Below, piece by piece: positions 1-9,069 of a DNA stretch of 37,626 bases (its first letter is position 1; the number at the start of each line of letters is the position of its first letter). Below the pieces are notes generated by a model, which was given only the letters and a program-made list of their open reading frames with translations, was not told the DNA's origin and did no database searches. Position numbers and translations under genes: made by a program. Origin of the DNA: an uncultured beta proteobacterium (GTDB lineage Bacteria > Pseudomonadota > Gammaproteobacteria > Burkholderiales > Rhodocyclaceae); contig CAJBYR010000055.1 in the NCBI GenBank assembly GCA_903959855.1, positions 1 to 37,626 on the forward strand, given 5' to 3'.

Positions 1-1
1 C

Positions 2-1099
2 ACCACGGCCGCCGGCCGCAGCGATTTTTCGCGCAAGTTCGCCGAAAACCACGCCAACCAGAAGAAGCCCGGCAACATCAAGCGCGGCATCGGCATGGCC
101 TCGATGCTGCACGTCGGCGGCGGCGCCAAGATCTACCCCTCTGACGGCTGCGGCACCATCCTCAAGATGGATGACTTCGCCAACGTGACCCTGATCACCG
201 GCGCCTCGGAAATCGGCCAGGGCTCCGAGACCGTGCTCTCGCAACTGGTCTGCGAGGAGCTCGGCCTGCCGATTTCCGCCATCACGGTCGTGAACAACGA
301 CACCGCGATCACGCCCTGGGACGTCGGCGTGCACGCCAGTCGCACCACCTTCATCGCCGGCAACTCCGCCATCGGCGCGGCGAAGAAGGCCAAATCAAAG
401 ATTCTCGCCGTAGCGGCAAAGAAGTTCGACTGCACGGAAGCCGAGCTCGATCTGCGCGGTGGCTTCGTGATCCGCGCCGACAGCGGCGAGGCCCTGGTGG
501 AACTTTCCAAACTGCTGCGCAACCTGCACTTCCAGGACAAGGCCGAACTGGTGATGACCACCTTCTATTACGAGCCGCCCAGCGTGCACCAGGACAAGGG
601 CTTCAAGGGCGACGTCTCCGCCGCCTATGCCTGGGGCAACCAGGTGGTCGAGGTCGAAGTCGACACCGACACCGGCTTCATCAAGCTGCTCAAGGTCACC
701 GGTGCCCACGACGTCGGCCGCGTGCTCAACCGGCTCGGAATCGAGGGGCAGATCGAGGGCGGCATCGTCATGGGCCAGGGCTACGCCTTCACCGAGGACC
801 TGAAGATCGAAGACGGCAAGATGAAGAACCCCAACTTCCGCGACTACAAGCTGGTCACCGCGCCGGAAATTCCCGAGATGGACATCGCCTTCATCGAATC
901 GATGGACGGCGAAGGCCCGCAAGGCGCCAAAGGCGTCGGCGAAGCGCCGGCCATCTGCATGGCGGCCGCGGCCGCCAACGCCATTGCCAATGCCACCGGC
1001 GTGCGCCTGTTCGAACTGCCCTTCACCCCGGAAAAGGTCTACCGCGCCCTGCACGGCCAGACACCGAAACGGTATTGGAAACCTTGGAAAGCCGAATAG
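2..1099 (+). CDS. Molybdopterin-dependent hydroxylase large subunit (xanthine dehydrogenase/HcrA family), C-terminal part
   Basis: The reading frame is open from base 2, so the gene is cut by the window edge; the ATG at 95 is internal. About 365 residues remain of a family subunit that is normally 750-800 residues. The visible part carries the molybdenum-cofactor signature [12 protein letters not shown], the second cofactor-binding stretch [16 protein letters not shown] and, near the end, GAKGVGEAP, whose Glu aligns with the catalytic base of molybdenum hydroxylases. Family members hydroxylate or reductively dehydroxylate aromatic and N-heteroaromatic rings (4-hydroxybenzoyl-CoA reductase, nicotinate and xanthine dehydrogenases). 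Substrate cannot be told from this fragment. The Fe-S and FAD partner subunits would lie upstream of the window. The next gene starts one base after the stop, so it is the head of a catabolic operon. Confidence 0.88.
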   Translation, partial: TTAAGRSDFSRKFAENHANQKKPGNIKRGIGMASMLHVGGGAKIYPSDGCGTILKMDDFANVTLITGASEIGQGSETVLSQLVCEELGLPISAITVVNNDTAITPWDVGVHASRTTFIAGNSAIGAAKKAKSKILAVAAKKFDCTEAELDLRGGFVIRADSGEALVELSKLLRNLHFQDKAELVMTTFYYEPPSVHQDKGFKGDVSAAYAWGNQVVEVEVDTDTGFIKLLKVTGAHDVGRVLNRLGIEGQIEGGIVMGQGYAFTEDLKIEDGKMKNPNFRDYKLVTAPEIPEMDIAFIESMDGEGPQGAKGVGEAPAICMAAAAANAIANATGVRLFELPFTPEKVYRALHGQTPKRYWKPWKAE

Positions 1100-1100
1100 C

Positions 1101-2294
1101 GTGAAGCGCCGCACGATACTGTCAATGGAGCAGGCATTGAGCCTGCCTTACGCGACCTTGCGCTTCGCCCAGCTCGGCTGGCGCGTGATCCGCATCGAAT
1201 CGACGCCCACCGGCGACGGCCTGCCGGGCGATCCGAACCGCTATATCGGCGGCCGCGTCGCCGACGACGACCGGCGCAGCTATTTCATCGCGCCCAACGT
1301 CGGCAAGGAAGCCATCGCGCTCAATCTCAAGGATCCGCAAGGCCAGGAGATCCTGCGCCGACTGATCGTCGATCTCGACGTCGACGTCTTCTGCTGCAAC
1401 ACCGTGCCCAAGCGCTACAAGCAACTCGGCATCGACTACGAAAGCCTCGCCGCGGTGAAGCCCGACCTGATCTGGGCCGGGATCTCTGCCATGGGCCCGG
1501 AATACCCCGACGCTCCCGGCTACGACCCGGTGATCCAGGCCATGGCCGGCTACATGGAACTCACCGGCCCGGCCGACGGCCCGCCGACCTTGTCCGGCGT
1601 GCCGCTGATCGACCTCAAGGCCGGCGACGAGGTTTACGCCGGCGTCATGATGGCGCTGCTGGAGCGCGCCGAGACCGGCAAGGGCAGCCGCATCGATGTC
1701 TCGATGCTGCAGGCGGCGGCCTCCTGGCTGATCACCACCCTGCCCCTGCTCGACTTCAATTGCGATTCGTCGGAGATCACACGCTGCGGCAACGAGCACC
1801 GCAAGTTCATCCCGACCAACGTCTACCCGACCGCAGACGGATTCATCTACATGGCCATCGGCAGCGACGTGCAGTGGCGGCGCCTGACCGAGATTCCCTG
1901 GTTCGCCCCCGTCGCCAACGCCGTACGCGCCACCAACGAGGGACGGGTGAAAGAGCGCGAGGCCATCCATCGCGACATGGCGGCGGTGACCCGCCGCATC
2001 GCCACCGCCGACATTGCTGCCGAGTTCCGCAAGGCGACAATCCCGCATGCGGCGATCAACGACATCCCCGCGGTGCGCGACATGGAAGCCGTCGCCCGCA
2101 GCCTGACCCGCACCCGCACCCCCGACGGCCGCGAGGTGCGCATGCAACCGATGGCGGTCGACCTGCCCGGGGCAAGCAAGGAACTGGGCTTCCCCGCCAA
2201 GTACGGCGAGCACACCCAGACGGTACTGGGCGAAGCAGGATTTTCCGCAGTCGACTGCACACGGCTCAGGGAATTGGGCATCATTGCCGGATAG
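1101..2294 (+). CDS. CaiB/BaiF (family III) CoA transferase
   Basis: A 397-residue protein of the usual family III length. It has the N-terminal nucleotide-fold stretch [20 protein letters not shown], then the segment [18 protein letters not shown], whose Asp is at the position of the catalytic aspartate that forms the acyl anhydride/CoA thioester intermediates, and [17 protein letters not shown] typical of the family. Family members move CoA between acyl-CoA donors and carboxylic acids (formyl-CoA, carnitine, benzylsuccinate). The start chosen is GTG at 1101, one base after the preceding stop; ATG at 1125 is the alternative and would drop eight residues. The ORF-track start at 984 lies inside the upstream gene and is rejected. 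The gene's place between a molybdenum hydroxylase and a solute-binding protein suggests activation of an imported acid. The substrate is unknown. Confidence 0.9.
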   Translation: MKRRTILSMEQALSLPYATLRFAQLGWRVIRIESTPTGDGLPGDPNRYIGGRVADDDRRSYFIAPNVGKEAIALNLKDPQGQEILRRLIVDLDVDVFCCNTVPKRYKQLGIDYESLAAVKPDLIWAGISAMGPEYPDAPGYDPVIQAMAGYMELTGPADGPPTLSGVPLIDLKAGDEVYAGVMMALLERAETGKGSRIDVSMLQAAASWLITTLPLLDFNCDSSEITRCGNEHRKFIPTNVYPTADGFIYMAIGSDVQWRRLTEIPWFAPVANAVRATNEGRVKEREAIHRDMAAVTRRIATADIAAEFRKATIPHAAINDIPAVRDMEAVARSLTRTRTPDGREVRMQPMAVDLPGASKELGFPAKYGEHTQTVLGEAGFSAVDCTRLRELGIIAG

Positions 2295-2343
2295 CGCAAA
2301 ACCAACAACCACGCAAGCACACATCCATCAAGGAGGAGACAAC

Positions 2344-3495
2344 ATGAAAGCAACCCGAACCCTATTCACCCTGGCCGGCATCGCCCTCGCTGCAAGCTTG
2401 CCCGTCCACGCCCAGGTCAAGATCGGCGTCATCACCTCATCGACGGGGGGGACAGCATTTGTCGGCATTCCGCAGAAGAATTCCGTGACACTGCTGCCGA
2501 AGAAGGCCGGCAACCTCGACATTGAATACATCGTAGTCGATGATGCCAGTGACTCCACGCAAAGCGTTCAGCAGACCAAGAAGCTGCTCTCCGAATTCAA
2601 GATCGACGCCCTGATCGGCCCCTCGGGTTCGCCCAACGCCATGGGCGTGCTGGGCTTCATGGCGGAGGCGCAGACGCCTATGCTGGCCCCGGTCGGATCT
2701 CCGGCCGTGGTGCTGCCGATGGATGACAGGAAGCGCTGGGTGTTCAAGACCCACCCCAACGACGATGTGATCGGTGCCGGCCTGCTCGCGGCAATGACTA
2801 AACGTGGCGTAAAGACGCTGGGGTTCATCGGCTACAACGATCCATACGGCGAAAGCTGGTACAAGGCTTTCATTCCCATGGCTGAAAAGGCCGGCATCAA
2901 GATAGTTGCCAACGAACGCTACAGCCGCCAAGACACCAGCGTTACCGGCCAGGTTGCCAAGCTGATCTCTACCAAACCCGAGGCCGTGCTGATTGCAGGT
3001 GTCGCTGCCGGCGCTGCGCTGCCCCACACCCAACTGACCGACGCCGGCTATAAGGGCATGGTGTTCCATACCCACGGTTCGGCAACCAGCGCCTTCCTGC
3101 AGATCGGCGGCAAGAAGGTCGAAGGCGCGCTGATGGTAGGCCCGGCCTTGCTGGTGATCGACGAAATGAGCGACGCCGACCCGGTGAAGAAGGTAGCCAT
3201 GGAATACGTCGGCCCCTACGAAAAGCAGTTTGGCTCGCGCCCACCAGTGTACGGTGCCGGCATCTACGACGCCGGCCTGCTGCTGTCGCGCGCAATCCCC
3301 GAGGCCGCAAAAAAAGGCAAGCCCGGCACGCAAGAATTCCGTAGCGGGCTGCGCGACGCTATCGAAGCTACCAAGAACATAACCATGTCGCAGGGGATTG
3401 TCACCATGACCGCCCAGGACCATTCCGGCTACGACTCTCGTGGAAGCGTTCTGATTACCGTCAAGGACGGTAAGTTTGCGCTGGTCAGGGACTAA
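2344..3495 (+). CDS. ABC transporter periplasmic substrate-binding protein (Liv/aromatic type), orphan
   Basis: A 383-residue type I periplasmic binding protein. The ATG at 2344 is preceded by a strong AAGGAGGAG site and opens a Sec signal peptide (MKATRTLFTLAGIALAASL, cleavage near VHAQ). The mature part begins QVKIGVITSSTGGTAFVGIP, the typical entry of Leu/Ile/Val-family binding proteins, followed by VVDDASD and the mid-protein YNDPYGESWYKAF. No permease or ATPase gene is in the window, so it must work with transporter parts encoded elsewhere or upstream. It is a clear paralogue of the protein at 17960-19099 (both share the IPxKN and LLPK motifs, YGExWYxxF and a C-terminal IEATKN...DHxGxDxR pattern). 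Position after the CoA transferase suggests that it captures the acid that the operon activates. Ligand identity is inference. Confidence 0.9.
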   Translation: MKATRTLFTLAGIALAASLPVHAQVKIGVITSSTGGTAFVGIPQKNSVTLLPKKAGNLDIEYIVVDDASDSTQSVQQTKKLLSEFKIDALIGPSGSPNAMGVLGFMAEAQTPMLAPVGSPAVVLPMDDRKRWVFKTHPNDDVIGAGLLAAMTKRGVKTLGFIGYNDPYGESWYKAFIPMAEKAGIKIVANERYSRQDTSVTGQVAKLISTKPEAVLIAGVAAGAALPHTQLTDAGYKGMVFHTHGSATSAFLQIGGKKVEGALMVGPALLVIDEMSDADPVKKVAMEYVGPYEKQFGSRPPVYGAGIYDAGLLLSRAIPEAAKKGKPGTQEFRSGLRDAIEATKNITMSQGIVTMTAQDHSGYDSRGSVLITVKDGKFALVRD

Positions 3496-3543
3496 GCCAT
3501 ACGGGGCGGCGCCACTGCCGCCTCTACCATCGCCGTCCGAATC

Positions 3544-4596
3544 ATGAGCAGGAAGAACCAGCCGCCGTGGACTCCGTCGCCGGAGTATGCGGCGCTGTTG
3601 CCTGAAATCTCCGGATGCAATTTCAACGGCTGGGGTGAAACCGAACCGCGCCGGCCACGCCAGATCTTCTGGCTGCGCAAAACCGACGGGCACCCCTTCG
3701 GCCGGCTGCTCGATGCCGTCAAGCAGCGCTTCTCCAGCGTCCAGGCCTACAACGATGTATACGCCTATGCCGACCGTGGGCCCGGCAAGCTGCCGGAGCC
3801 GGCGCCAAAACGCCGTGCGGCCAGCGCCGACTCCTGGACCCGCGAGGTCAAGGACTTCGTCCTCAATCACCCCGGCGCGCGGCCGGCCGGCTATCCCGGC
3901 GCCGGCAGCGAGGCCGAACTGGTCGGCGTCACCGCAATCCGTCCGGAATGGGTTTACGAGGGTTTCGAAAGTGGGCTGCCCAACCTGATCATGGTCGGCA
4001 ACGTCATGGACCACGCCCGCCTCTCGCGGGTACCCTCCAGCGCCGACGACCCGGAAGGCCAGCTCGAGGTCTGCGACCAGTACAACCGCGGCGCCCGCGT
4101 CGTGAATTGGCTCGCGCACTGGATCCGCAGCCAGGGCTACCAGGCCAAGCCGCATGCCGGCCCCTGGGTCGGTTCGCTCAATCTCCTGCCGGCGGCCATC
4201 GCCTGCGGCTTCGGCGAACTCGGCAAGCACGGCTCGCTGATCAATCGCGAGTACGGGTCGAGCTTCCGCCTGGCGGCCGTCGAGACCGACCTGCCGCTGA
4301 TTGCCGATGCGCCGGACAGCTTCGGCGCCGACGACTTCTGCAGCGGCTGCCAGGTCTGCGCCAACGACTGCCCGCCCGACGCCATCAGCCGCGAAAAACT
4401 GATGGTGCGCGGTAGCGTCAAATGGGCGGTGGATTTCGACCGCTGCATCCCCTACTTCAACGAAACCTTCGGCTGCGGCATCTGCATCGCCGTCTGCCCC
4501 TGGAGCACGCCCGGCCGCGCGCCGAAACTGGCCGAACGCTTCAGCCGCCGCGCCGGCGAACGCGCCGCTTCACGTGCCAGCGAGGCGACGGCATGA
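3544..4596 (+). CDS. QueG/reductive-dehalogenase-like protein with two [4Fe-4S] motifs
   Basis: A 350-residue cytoplasmic protein with no signal peptide. The C-terminal third carries CSGCQVCANDCPPDA (C-x2-C-x2-C-x3-CP) and CIPYFNETFGCGICIAVCPWS (C-x9-C-x2-C-x3-CP), the pattern of two [4Fe-4S] clusters. The second, ending in GC..C..VCPWS, matches the arrangement in epoxyqueuosine reductase QueG and in reductive dehalogenases, which bind cobalamin without a DxHxxG motif. The central part (EYGSSFRLAAVETDLPL) also resembles that superfamily. The N-terminal half (LLPEISGCNFNGWGE, IFWLRKTDGHPFGRLLDA) is not a region I recognise. It is not QueG itself, because its N-terminus and context differ. A paralogue lies at 15809-16837. 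The gene sits 48 bp after the binding protein and 154 bp before the ferredoxin oxidoreductase, so ferredoxin-driven reduction of a CoA thioester or cofactor is possible. Function is unknown. Confidence 0.85.
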   Translation: MSRKNQPPWTPSPEYAALLPEISGCNFNGWGETEPRRPRQIFWLRKTDGHPFGRLLDAVKQRFSSVQAYNDVYAYADRGPGKLPEPAPKRRAASADSWTREVKDFVLNHPGARPAGYPGAGSEAELVGVTAIRPEWVYEGFESGLPNLIMVGNVMDHARLSRVPSSADDPEGQLEVCDQYNRGARVVNWLAHWIRSQGYQAKPHAGPWVGSLNLLPAAIACGFGELGKHGSLINREYGSSFRLAAVETDLPLIADAPDSFGADDFCSGCQVCANDCPPDAISREKLMVRGSVKWAVDFDRCIPYFNETFGCGICIAVCPWSTPGRAPKLAERFSRRAGERAASRASEATA

Positions 4597-4750
4597 CGCT
4601 CTCGCACCGCATCTCGACCCGCCATCGCACCTGGTGGTGCACCACCACCCACAGCTCCCGAACGCCGCTCGCCTCCACACCCCGCTGAAAGCCACGATCG
4701 CGCATGCGATGCAGTCGCCCCCAGGGCGCAGCAGCACGGAGGAGCAGCAG

Positions 4751-7700
4751 ATGAGCATTGCCAACGTAAGTCTTGACGACAAGTACCGGCTGCAGCACGG
4801 CCGCGTGTTCCTCACCGGCATGCAGGCCCTGGCGCGCCTGCCCATGCTGCAACACGAATTCGACCGCCGTGCCGGGCTGCACACCGCCGGCTATGTCTCT
4901 GGCTATCGCGGATCGCCCCTGGGCGGCCTGGATACCGCGCTGCATGCCGCAGAGCCGTATCTGCAGCAATACGACATCAGCTTCCATCCCGGGCTGAATG
5001 AGGACATCGCCGCCACCGCGGTCTGGGGCACGCAGCAATTGCACCTGTTCCCGAAGCCCAGGTTCGACGGCATCTTTTCCATGTGGTATGGCAAAGGGCC
5101 CGGGGTCGATCGCAGCGGCGATGTCTTCCGCCACGCCAACCATGCCGGCACGTCCAAACACGGCGGCGTCCTGCTGATCGCCGGCGATGACCCGTCCGCA
5201 CGTTCCTCGGCCGTGGCGCACCAGAGCGAACATATCTTTTCGGCCTGCGGCATCCCGGTGCTGGCACCATCCAACCTGCAGGAATACCTCGACTACGGCC
5301 TGCACGGCTGGGCCATGTCGCGCTACTCGGGGTGCTGGGTGGCGATGAAGCTGACCTCGGATACCGCCGAAAGCTCGGCCACCGTGGACATCGCCCCGGA
5401 GCGCATGGAATTTGTCATCCCCACCGACTTTGAGCTTCCGCCCGACGGCGTGCACCTGCGCTGGCCCGATCCGCAGCTGGCGCAGGAGCATCGCCTGCAG
5501 CAGTACAAGGTCTATGCCGCCATCGCCTACGCCCGCGCCAACCGCCTCAATCACCTCGTCTTCGACAGCCCGCGCCCGCGCCTGGGCATCATTGCCTGCG
5601 GCAAGGCCTACGTCGACGTGCGCCAGGCCCTCGATGACTTGTGCATCGACGAGCGCTACGCCGCAGAGATCGGTCTGCGCCTGTTCAAGGTGGGTATGCC
5701 CTGGCCGCTGGAAGCCGACTCGGTGCGGCATTTCGCCGAGGGCCTGGAAGAGATTCTGGTGGTCGAGGAGAAGCGCCAGATCATCGAATACCAGCTCAAG
5801 GAAATGCTCTACAACTGGCGCGATGATGTCCGGCCGCGCGTCGTCGGCAAGTACGACGAAACCGGCGAGTGGCCGGTGCCAGAGCATCGTTGGCTGCTGC
5901 CGCCCACCGCAGAGCTGACGCCGACCATCGTCGCCCGCGCCATTGCCGCGCGCATCGGCCGCTTCCACAGCTCGGCGCGCATCAGCGACTGCATTGCCCG
6001 GCTCGATGCAAAGGTGCAATCGCTGTCCAGGCCGCGCATCGCCGTGATGCGCACGCCGTACTTCTGCCCCGGATGCCCGCACAACCAGTCCACCAAGGTG
6101 CCCGAGGGCAGTTGCGCACTGGGCGGCGTCGGCTGCCACCTGATGGCGGTGATGATGGGTCGCAACACCATCACCATCTCGCACATGGGCGGCGAAGGTG
6201 CCGCCTGGCTGGGTCTGGCGGGCCACAGCGGCACGCAGCACGTATTTGCCAACATGGGCGACGGCACCTATTTCCACAGCGGACTGCTGGCGATCCGCGC
6301 CGCCGTCGCCGCTGGCGTGAACATCACTTACAAACTGCTGTTCAACGATGCTGTGGCCATGACCGGCGGCCAGCCCATCGATGGCACCCTCACCGTGCCG
6401 CAACTGACGCGCCAGCTCGCCGCCGAAGATGTGAAACGCATCATCGTGATGTCGGACGAACCGGAAAAATACAAGACGGTTTCCGACTTCGCGCCGGGCG
6501 TCGAGATCCGCCATCGTGATGCGCTTGAGGCTACCCAGCGCGAACTGCGCGAAACCGCCGGCGTCACCGCCCTGATCTACGACCAGACCTGCGCCGCCGA
6601 GAAGCGCCGCCGGCGCAAGCGCGGCGCCTTGGGCGACCCCGACCTGCGCATCTTTATCAACCAGGCGGTGTGCGAGGGTTGCGGCGATTGCGGCATCAAG
6701 TCGAACTGCCTTGCGGTGGTACCGGTGGAAACCGAGTTCGGCCGCAAACGCATGATTGACCAGCACGCCTGCAACAAGGACTACTCCTGCCTCACCGGTT
6801 TCTGTCCCAGCATCGTCACGGTGCATGGCGGCAAGGTCAGGCGCGGGCGGGCATTGCAAAACGACGCCGCGGATTTCGCCGACCTTCCCGAACCGCCTAC
6901 CGTTGCCCTGCCCGATCCCTATGGCATTCTGATTGCGGGCGTCGGCGGTACCGGGGTGGTCACCATCGGTGCCCTGCTCGGCATGGCCGCCCACCTCGAA
7001 GGCAAGGGCGTCACCGTGCTCGACATGACCGGCCTGGCGCAAAAGGGCGGCGCGGTAATGTCACACGTGCGTCTGGCTAACCGCCAGAGCCAGCTGCATT
7101 CGGCACGCATCGCCGCCGGCGAGGCAAAACTGCTGCTGGGCTGCGACATCGTTGTCACGGTCAGCGAGGAAGTCCTGTCCAAGGCCGCCACGGGCTGCAC
7201 CCACGCGGTGGTCAATACCGGGCGCACCATCACCGGAGAATTCATCCGCAATCCGGACCAGCCCTTCCCCGACGGGGCAATGGAACAATCGGTGGCGGAT
7301 GCCGTCGGCACCGGGGCCGCCACTTTCCTCGATGCCGGCCGCCTGGCGACGAAATTGATGGGCCACGCGATGGCGACCAACATTTTCATGCTCGGCTTCG
7401 CCTTCCAGCGCGGCCTGGTACCGCTGTCTTCCGCAGCCATCCTGCGCGCCATCGTACTCAATGGCACGGCGGTTGACGACAACACCCGCACCTTCCACTG
7501 GGGGCGACGCGCCGCACTCGATCCGCAAGGCATCGACGCCATGATCGCCGACGACGAACCCGCCGATCCCGCGCAACGTATTTCAGAAAACCTCGACGAA
7601 ATCATCGAACGCCGCCGCGCCTTTCTTGTCGGGTATCAGGATGAAGCCTATGCGCGCCGCTATGTTGAACTCGTTGCGCAGGTGCGGCAGCGGGAGTTGA

Positions 7701-8245
7701 AAGTCGGCGCTGACGGTACGGCGCTCAGCGAAGCCGTCGCCCGCAATTACTTCAAGCTGCTGGCCTGCAAGGATGAATACGAAGTGGCGCGGCTGTTTGC
7801 CAGCCCCGCATTCGGCCATCAACTGGCCGCCAGTTTTGACGGCGAATACCGGCTCAATTTCTACATCACCCTGCCCTGGAACCGGGGCGTCAAGCCCGGT
7901 GACGAGCCGAAAAAGATCCGCTTCGGCCCCTGGCTGTTGCCGGCAATGAAGCTGATGGCCGGCTTGAAGTTTCTGCGTGGCACGGCCTTCAATCCCTTCG
8001 GCCGGATGCCCGAGCGGGTAAAGGAGCGCGAGCTGATTTCCGAATACGAAGCCACGGTCGGGCGCATCCTCGAACGTCTCGACCCCAGCAATCGCGACGC
8101 GGCCGTGGCGCTGGCGCGCGTGCCGGAAACGATACGCGGCTTCGGGCCGGTGAAGGAGCGCTCAATGGAGGCGGCGACGGCGAAGCGCGGGGAGTTTATG
8201 GCGGCGTTTGAGAGGATGGATACTCCAGCACCACTGGCCGGCTAG
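4751..8245 (+). CDS. Fused indolepyruvate:ferredoxin oxidoreductase-type 2-oxoacid oxidoreductase
   Basis: A 1164-residue protein. The start is ATG 4751 after GGAGGAGCAGCAG; the track start at 4574 overlaps the upstream gene and adds unrelated sequence. Domain order: pyrimidine-binding alpha domain (GYVSGYRGSPLGGLD, about residues 45-60), cofactor domain with CPGCPHN near 438 and the thiamine-diphosphate motif GDGTYFHSGLLA near 502, a cysteine cluster VCEGCGDCGIKSNC and CNKDYSCLTGFCPS around 640-690, and a C-terminal gamma-type domain starting GVGGTGVVTIGALLG near 729. This is the long proteobacterial fusion of IorA and IorB. Such enzymes oxidise aryl pyruvates and related 2-oxoacids to acyl-CoA while reducing ferredoxin; several of the long fusions have no proven substrate. 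The preceding double-cluster protein is a candidate electron partner. It ends the first operon. Confidence 0.92.
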   Translation: MSIANVSLDDKYRLQHGRVFLTGMQALARLPMLQHEFDRRAGLHTAGYVSGYRGSPLGGLDTALHAAEPYLQQYDISFHPGLNEDIAATAVWGTQQLHLFPKPRFDGIFSMWYGKGPGVDRSGDVFRHANHAGTSKHGGVLLIAGDDPSARSSAVAHQSEHIFSACGIPVLAPSNLQEYLDYGLHGWAMSRYSGCWVAMKLTSDTAESSATVDIAPERMEFVIPTDFELPPDGVHLRWPDPQLAQEHRLQQYKVYAAIAYARANRLNHLVFDSPRPRLGIIACGKAYVDVRQALDDLCIDERYAAEIGLRLFKVGMPWPLEADSVRHFAEGLEEILVVEEKRQIIEYQLKEMLYNWRDDVRPRVVGKYDETGEWPVPEHRWLLPPTAELTPTIVARAIAARIGRFHSSARISDCIARLDAKVQSLSRPRIAVMRTPYFCPGCPHNQSTKVPEGSCALGGVGCHLMAVMMGRNTITISHMGGEGAAWLGLAGHSGTQHVFANMGDGTYFHSGLLAIRAAVAAGVNITYKLLFNDAVAMTGGQPIDGTLTVPQLTRQLAAEDVKRIIVMSDEPEKYKTVSDFAPGVEIRHRDALEATQRELRETAGVTALIYDQTCAAEKRRRRKRGALGDPDLRIFINQAVCEGCGDCGIKSNCLAVVPVETEFGRKRMIDQHACNKDYSCLTGFCPSIVTVHGGKVRRGRALQNDAADFADLPEPPTVALPDPYGILIAGVGGTGVVTIGALLGMAAHLEGKGVTVLDMTGLAQKGGAVMSHVRLANRQSQLHSARIAAGEAKLLLGCDIVVTVSEEVLSKAATGCTHAVVNTGRTITGEFIRNPDQPFPDGAMEQSVADAVGTGAATFLDAGRLATKLMGHAMATNIFMLGFAFQRGLVPLSSAAILRAIVLNGTAVDDNTRTFHWGRRAALDPQGIDAMIADDEPADPAQRISENLDEIIERRRAFLVGYQDEAYARRYVELVAQVRQRELKVGADGTALSEAVARNYFKLLACKDEYEVARLFASPAFGHQLAASFDGEYRLNFYITLPWNRGVKPGDEPKKIRFGPWLLPAMKLMAGLKFLRGTAFNPFGRMPERVKERELISEYEATVGRILERLDPSNRDAAVALARVPETIRGFGPVKERSMEAATAKRGEFMAAFERMDTPAPLAG

Positions 8246-8431
8246 CAATGGCGAGTGGCGCGGTGGCAGGCTTCGGGCAAACCGTGGGGCCGCTTCCGCG
8301 ACGGAACTCTTCTCGCCAATTGGGAACCTGGGTGGCAAACTCTCTGCGTAACACCATGACTCAGGGAAAGGGGGGTGGTATAGCCCGTCCGTCGACCATC
8401 TGCAGTTGTGAATTGATGGGATGGCTTTGTT

Positions 8432-8698
8432 TCACTCATAGTGGGTCCACATGCGCAAGACGCGAACCGTTTTCTCTTTGGTAAAAACCTCGTAGACCAT
8501 GCGGTGCTGAATATTGATGCGACGAGAGTACGCGCCGGCAAGATCACCGACCAACTTTTCGAAAGGTGGTGGATTTTGAAACGGGTCACTGGCGAGAACC
8601 GCCAGCATTTCTTGGGCCTTTGGCTTAAGCCCACTTGCAGCAAGCTTTTTCGCATCCTTCATTGCTTGCTTGGCAAAAACAATTTCCCAACTCACCAC
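8432..8698 (-). CDS. yoeB: YoeB/Txe-family mRNA interferase toxin
   Basis: An 88-residue protein of the length of RelE/YoeB toxins. The C-terminal half, YSRRINIQHRMVYEV and RMWTHYE, aligns with the YoeB stretch SRRIxxEHRLVY and its terminal HY, which supply the catalytic Arg and His. It starts with GTG at 8698 inside the antitoxin stop (GTGGTGA; 7 bp overlap), so translation is likely coupled to the antitoxin. YoeB toxins cleave mRNA in the ribosomal A site at translation start regions. It lies 3' to 3' with the ferredoxin oxidoreductase, 186 bp away. The call rests on family motifs and on the partner gene; activity is not shown by sequence. Confidence 0.92.
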   Translation of the reverse strand: MVSWEIVFAKQAMKDAKKLAASGLKPKAQEMLAVLASDPFQNPPPFEKLVGDLAGAYSRRINIQHRMVYEVFTKEKTVRVLRMWTHYE

Positions 8699-8934
8699 TT
8701 AAGCGCCTTCGAGCTTTTTGCGAGAGGCTCGGCCATCCCGGCTTTGATGGACTCGCGCATGCCCGGTACCGCCAATAGGTACAGAGTTTCTTGAATTGCG
8801 CTCCAATCTTCCGCCGAGATCAGAACGGCACTATTGCGCTTGCCGGAAATAATGATTGGCTGATGCGACTCTACTGTTTGGTCAATAAGCCGGTATAGGT
8901 TTGCGCGAGCTTCACTAGCGGTAAGCGTGTTCAT
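8692..8934 (-). CDS. yefM: YefM/Phd-family antitoxin
   Basis: An 80-residue protein with the Phd/YefM opening MNTLTASEARANLYRLIDQT, the dimerisation core PIIISGKRNSAVLISAEDW and a polar C-terminal tail expected to bind and block the toxin. The start is ATG 8934, with AGGAG 8 bases upstream; the track's ATG at 8949 would place this site inside the gene. As the first gene of the pair it should bind the palindrome at 8963-8978 and repress the operon, with the toxin as co-repressor, as known for YefM-YoeB. Confidence 0.92.
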   Translation of the reverse strand: MNTLTASEARANLYRLIDQTVESHQPIIISGKRNSAVLISAEDWSAIQETLYLLAVPGMRESIKAGMAEPLAKSSKALKW

Positions 8935-8956
8935 TTCGCACTCCTGCAAAAAGGAT

Positions 8957-8987
8957 TTTATGGTACGCTAATGCGTACGTCTGTCAA
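8957..8987 (-). promoter_or_regulatory. Promoter of the yefM-yoeB pair
   Basis: On the minus strand TTGACA (8987-8982) is a perfect -35 box and CATAAA (8962-8957) a candidate -10 at 19 bp spacing. The spacing is a little long, and TAAAAT two bases further is an alternative -10. The GTACGC/GCGTAC palindrome fills the spacer, so bound antitoxin would block RNA polymerase directly. Confidence 0.6.
8963..8978. promoter_or_regulatory. Palindromic operator for the YefM-type antitoxin
   Basis: GTACGC-TAAT-GCGTAC is a perfect inverted repeat (6-bp arms, 4-bp spacer) between the -35 and -10 of the antitoxin gene. Known YefM operators also contain GTAC-centred palindromes, so this is the obvious autoregulatory site. 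Confidence 0.7.
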
Positions 8988-9069
8988 CCTAGCGCGAAGC
9001 CGGCTACGTCGAGCGGAACGGCTTACCGTTGGCTGACCTGCCCCGAGGCAAGCCACCTGGCACCGCAGT

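Noticed and set aside
2437-4230. 597-codon minus-strand ORF
   Set aside because: Antisense shadow of the binding protein and Fe-S protein genes, both of which have clear motifs and ribosome-binding sites.
4541-7042. 833-codon minus-strand ORF
   Set aside because: It lies opposite the ferredoxin oxidoreductase, has no family motif and is rich in Gly/Ala/His/Val as expected for a GC-rich antisense shadow.
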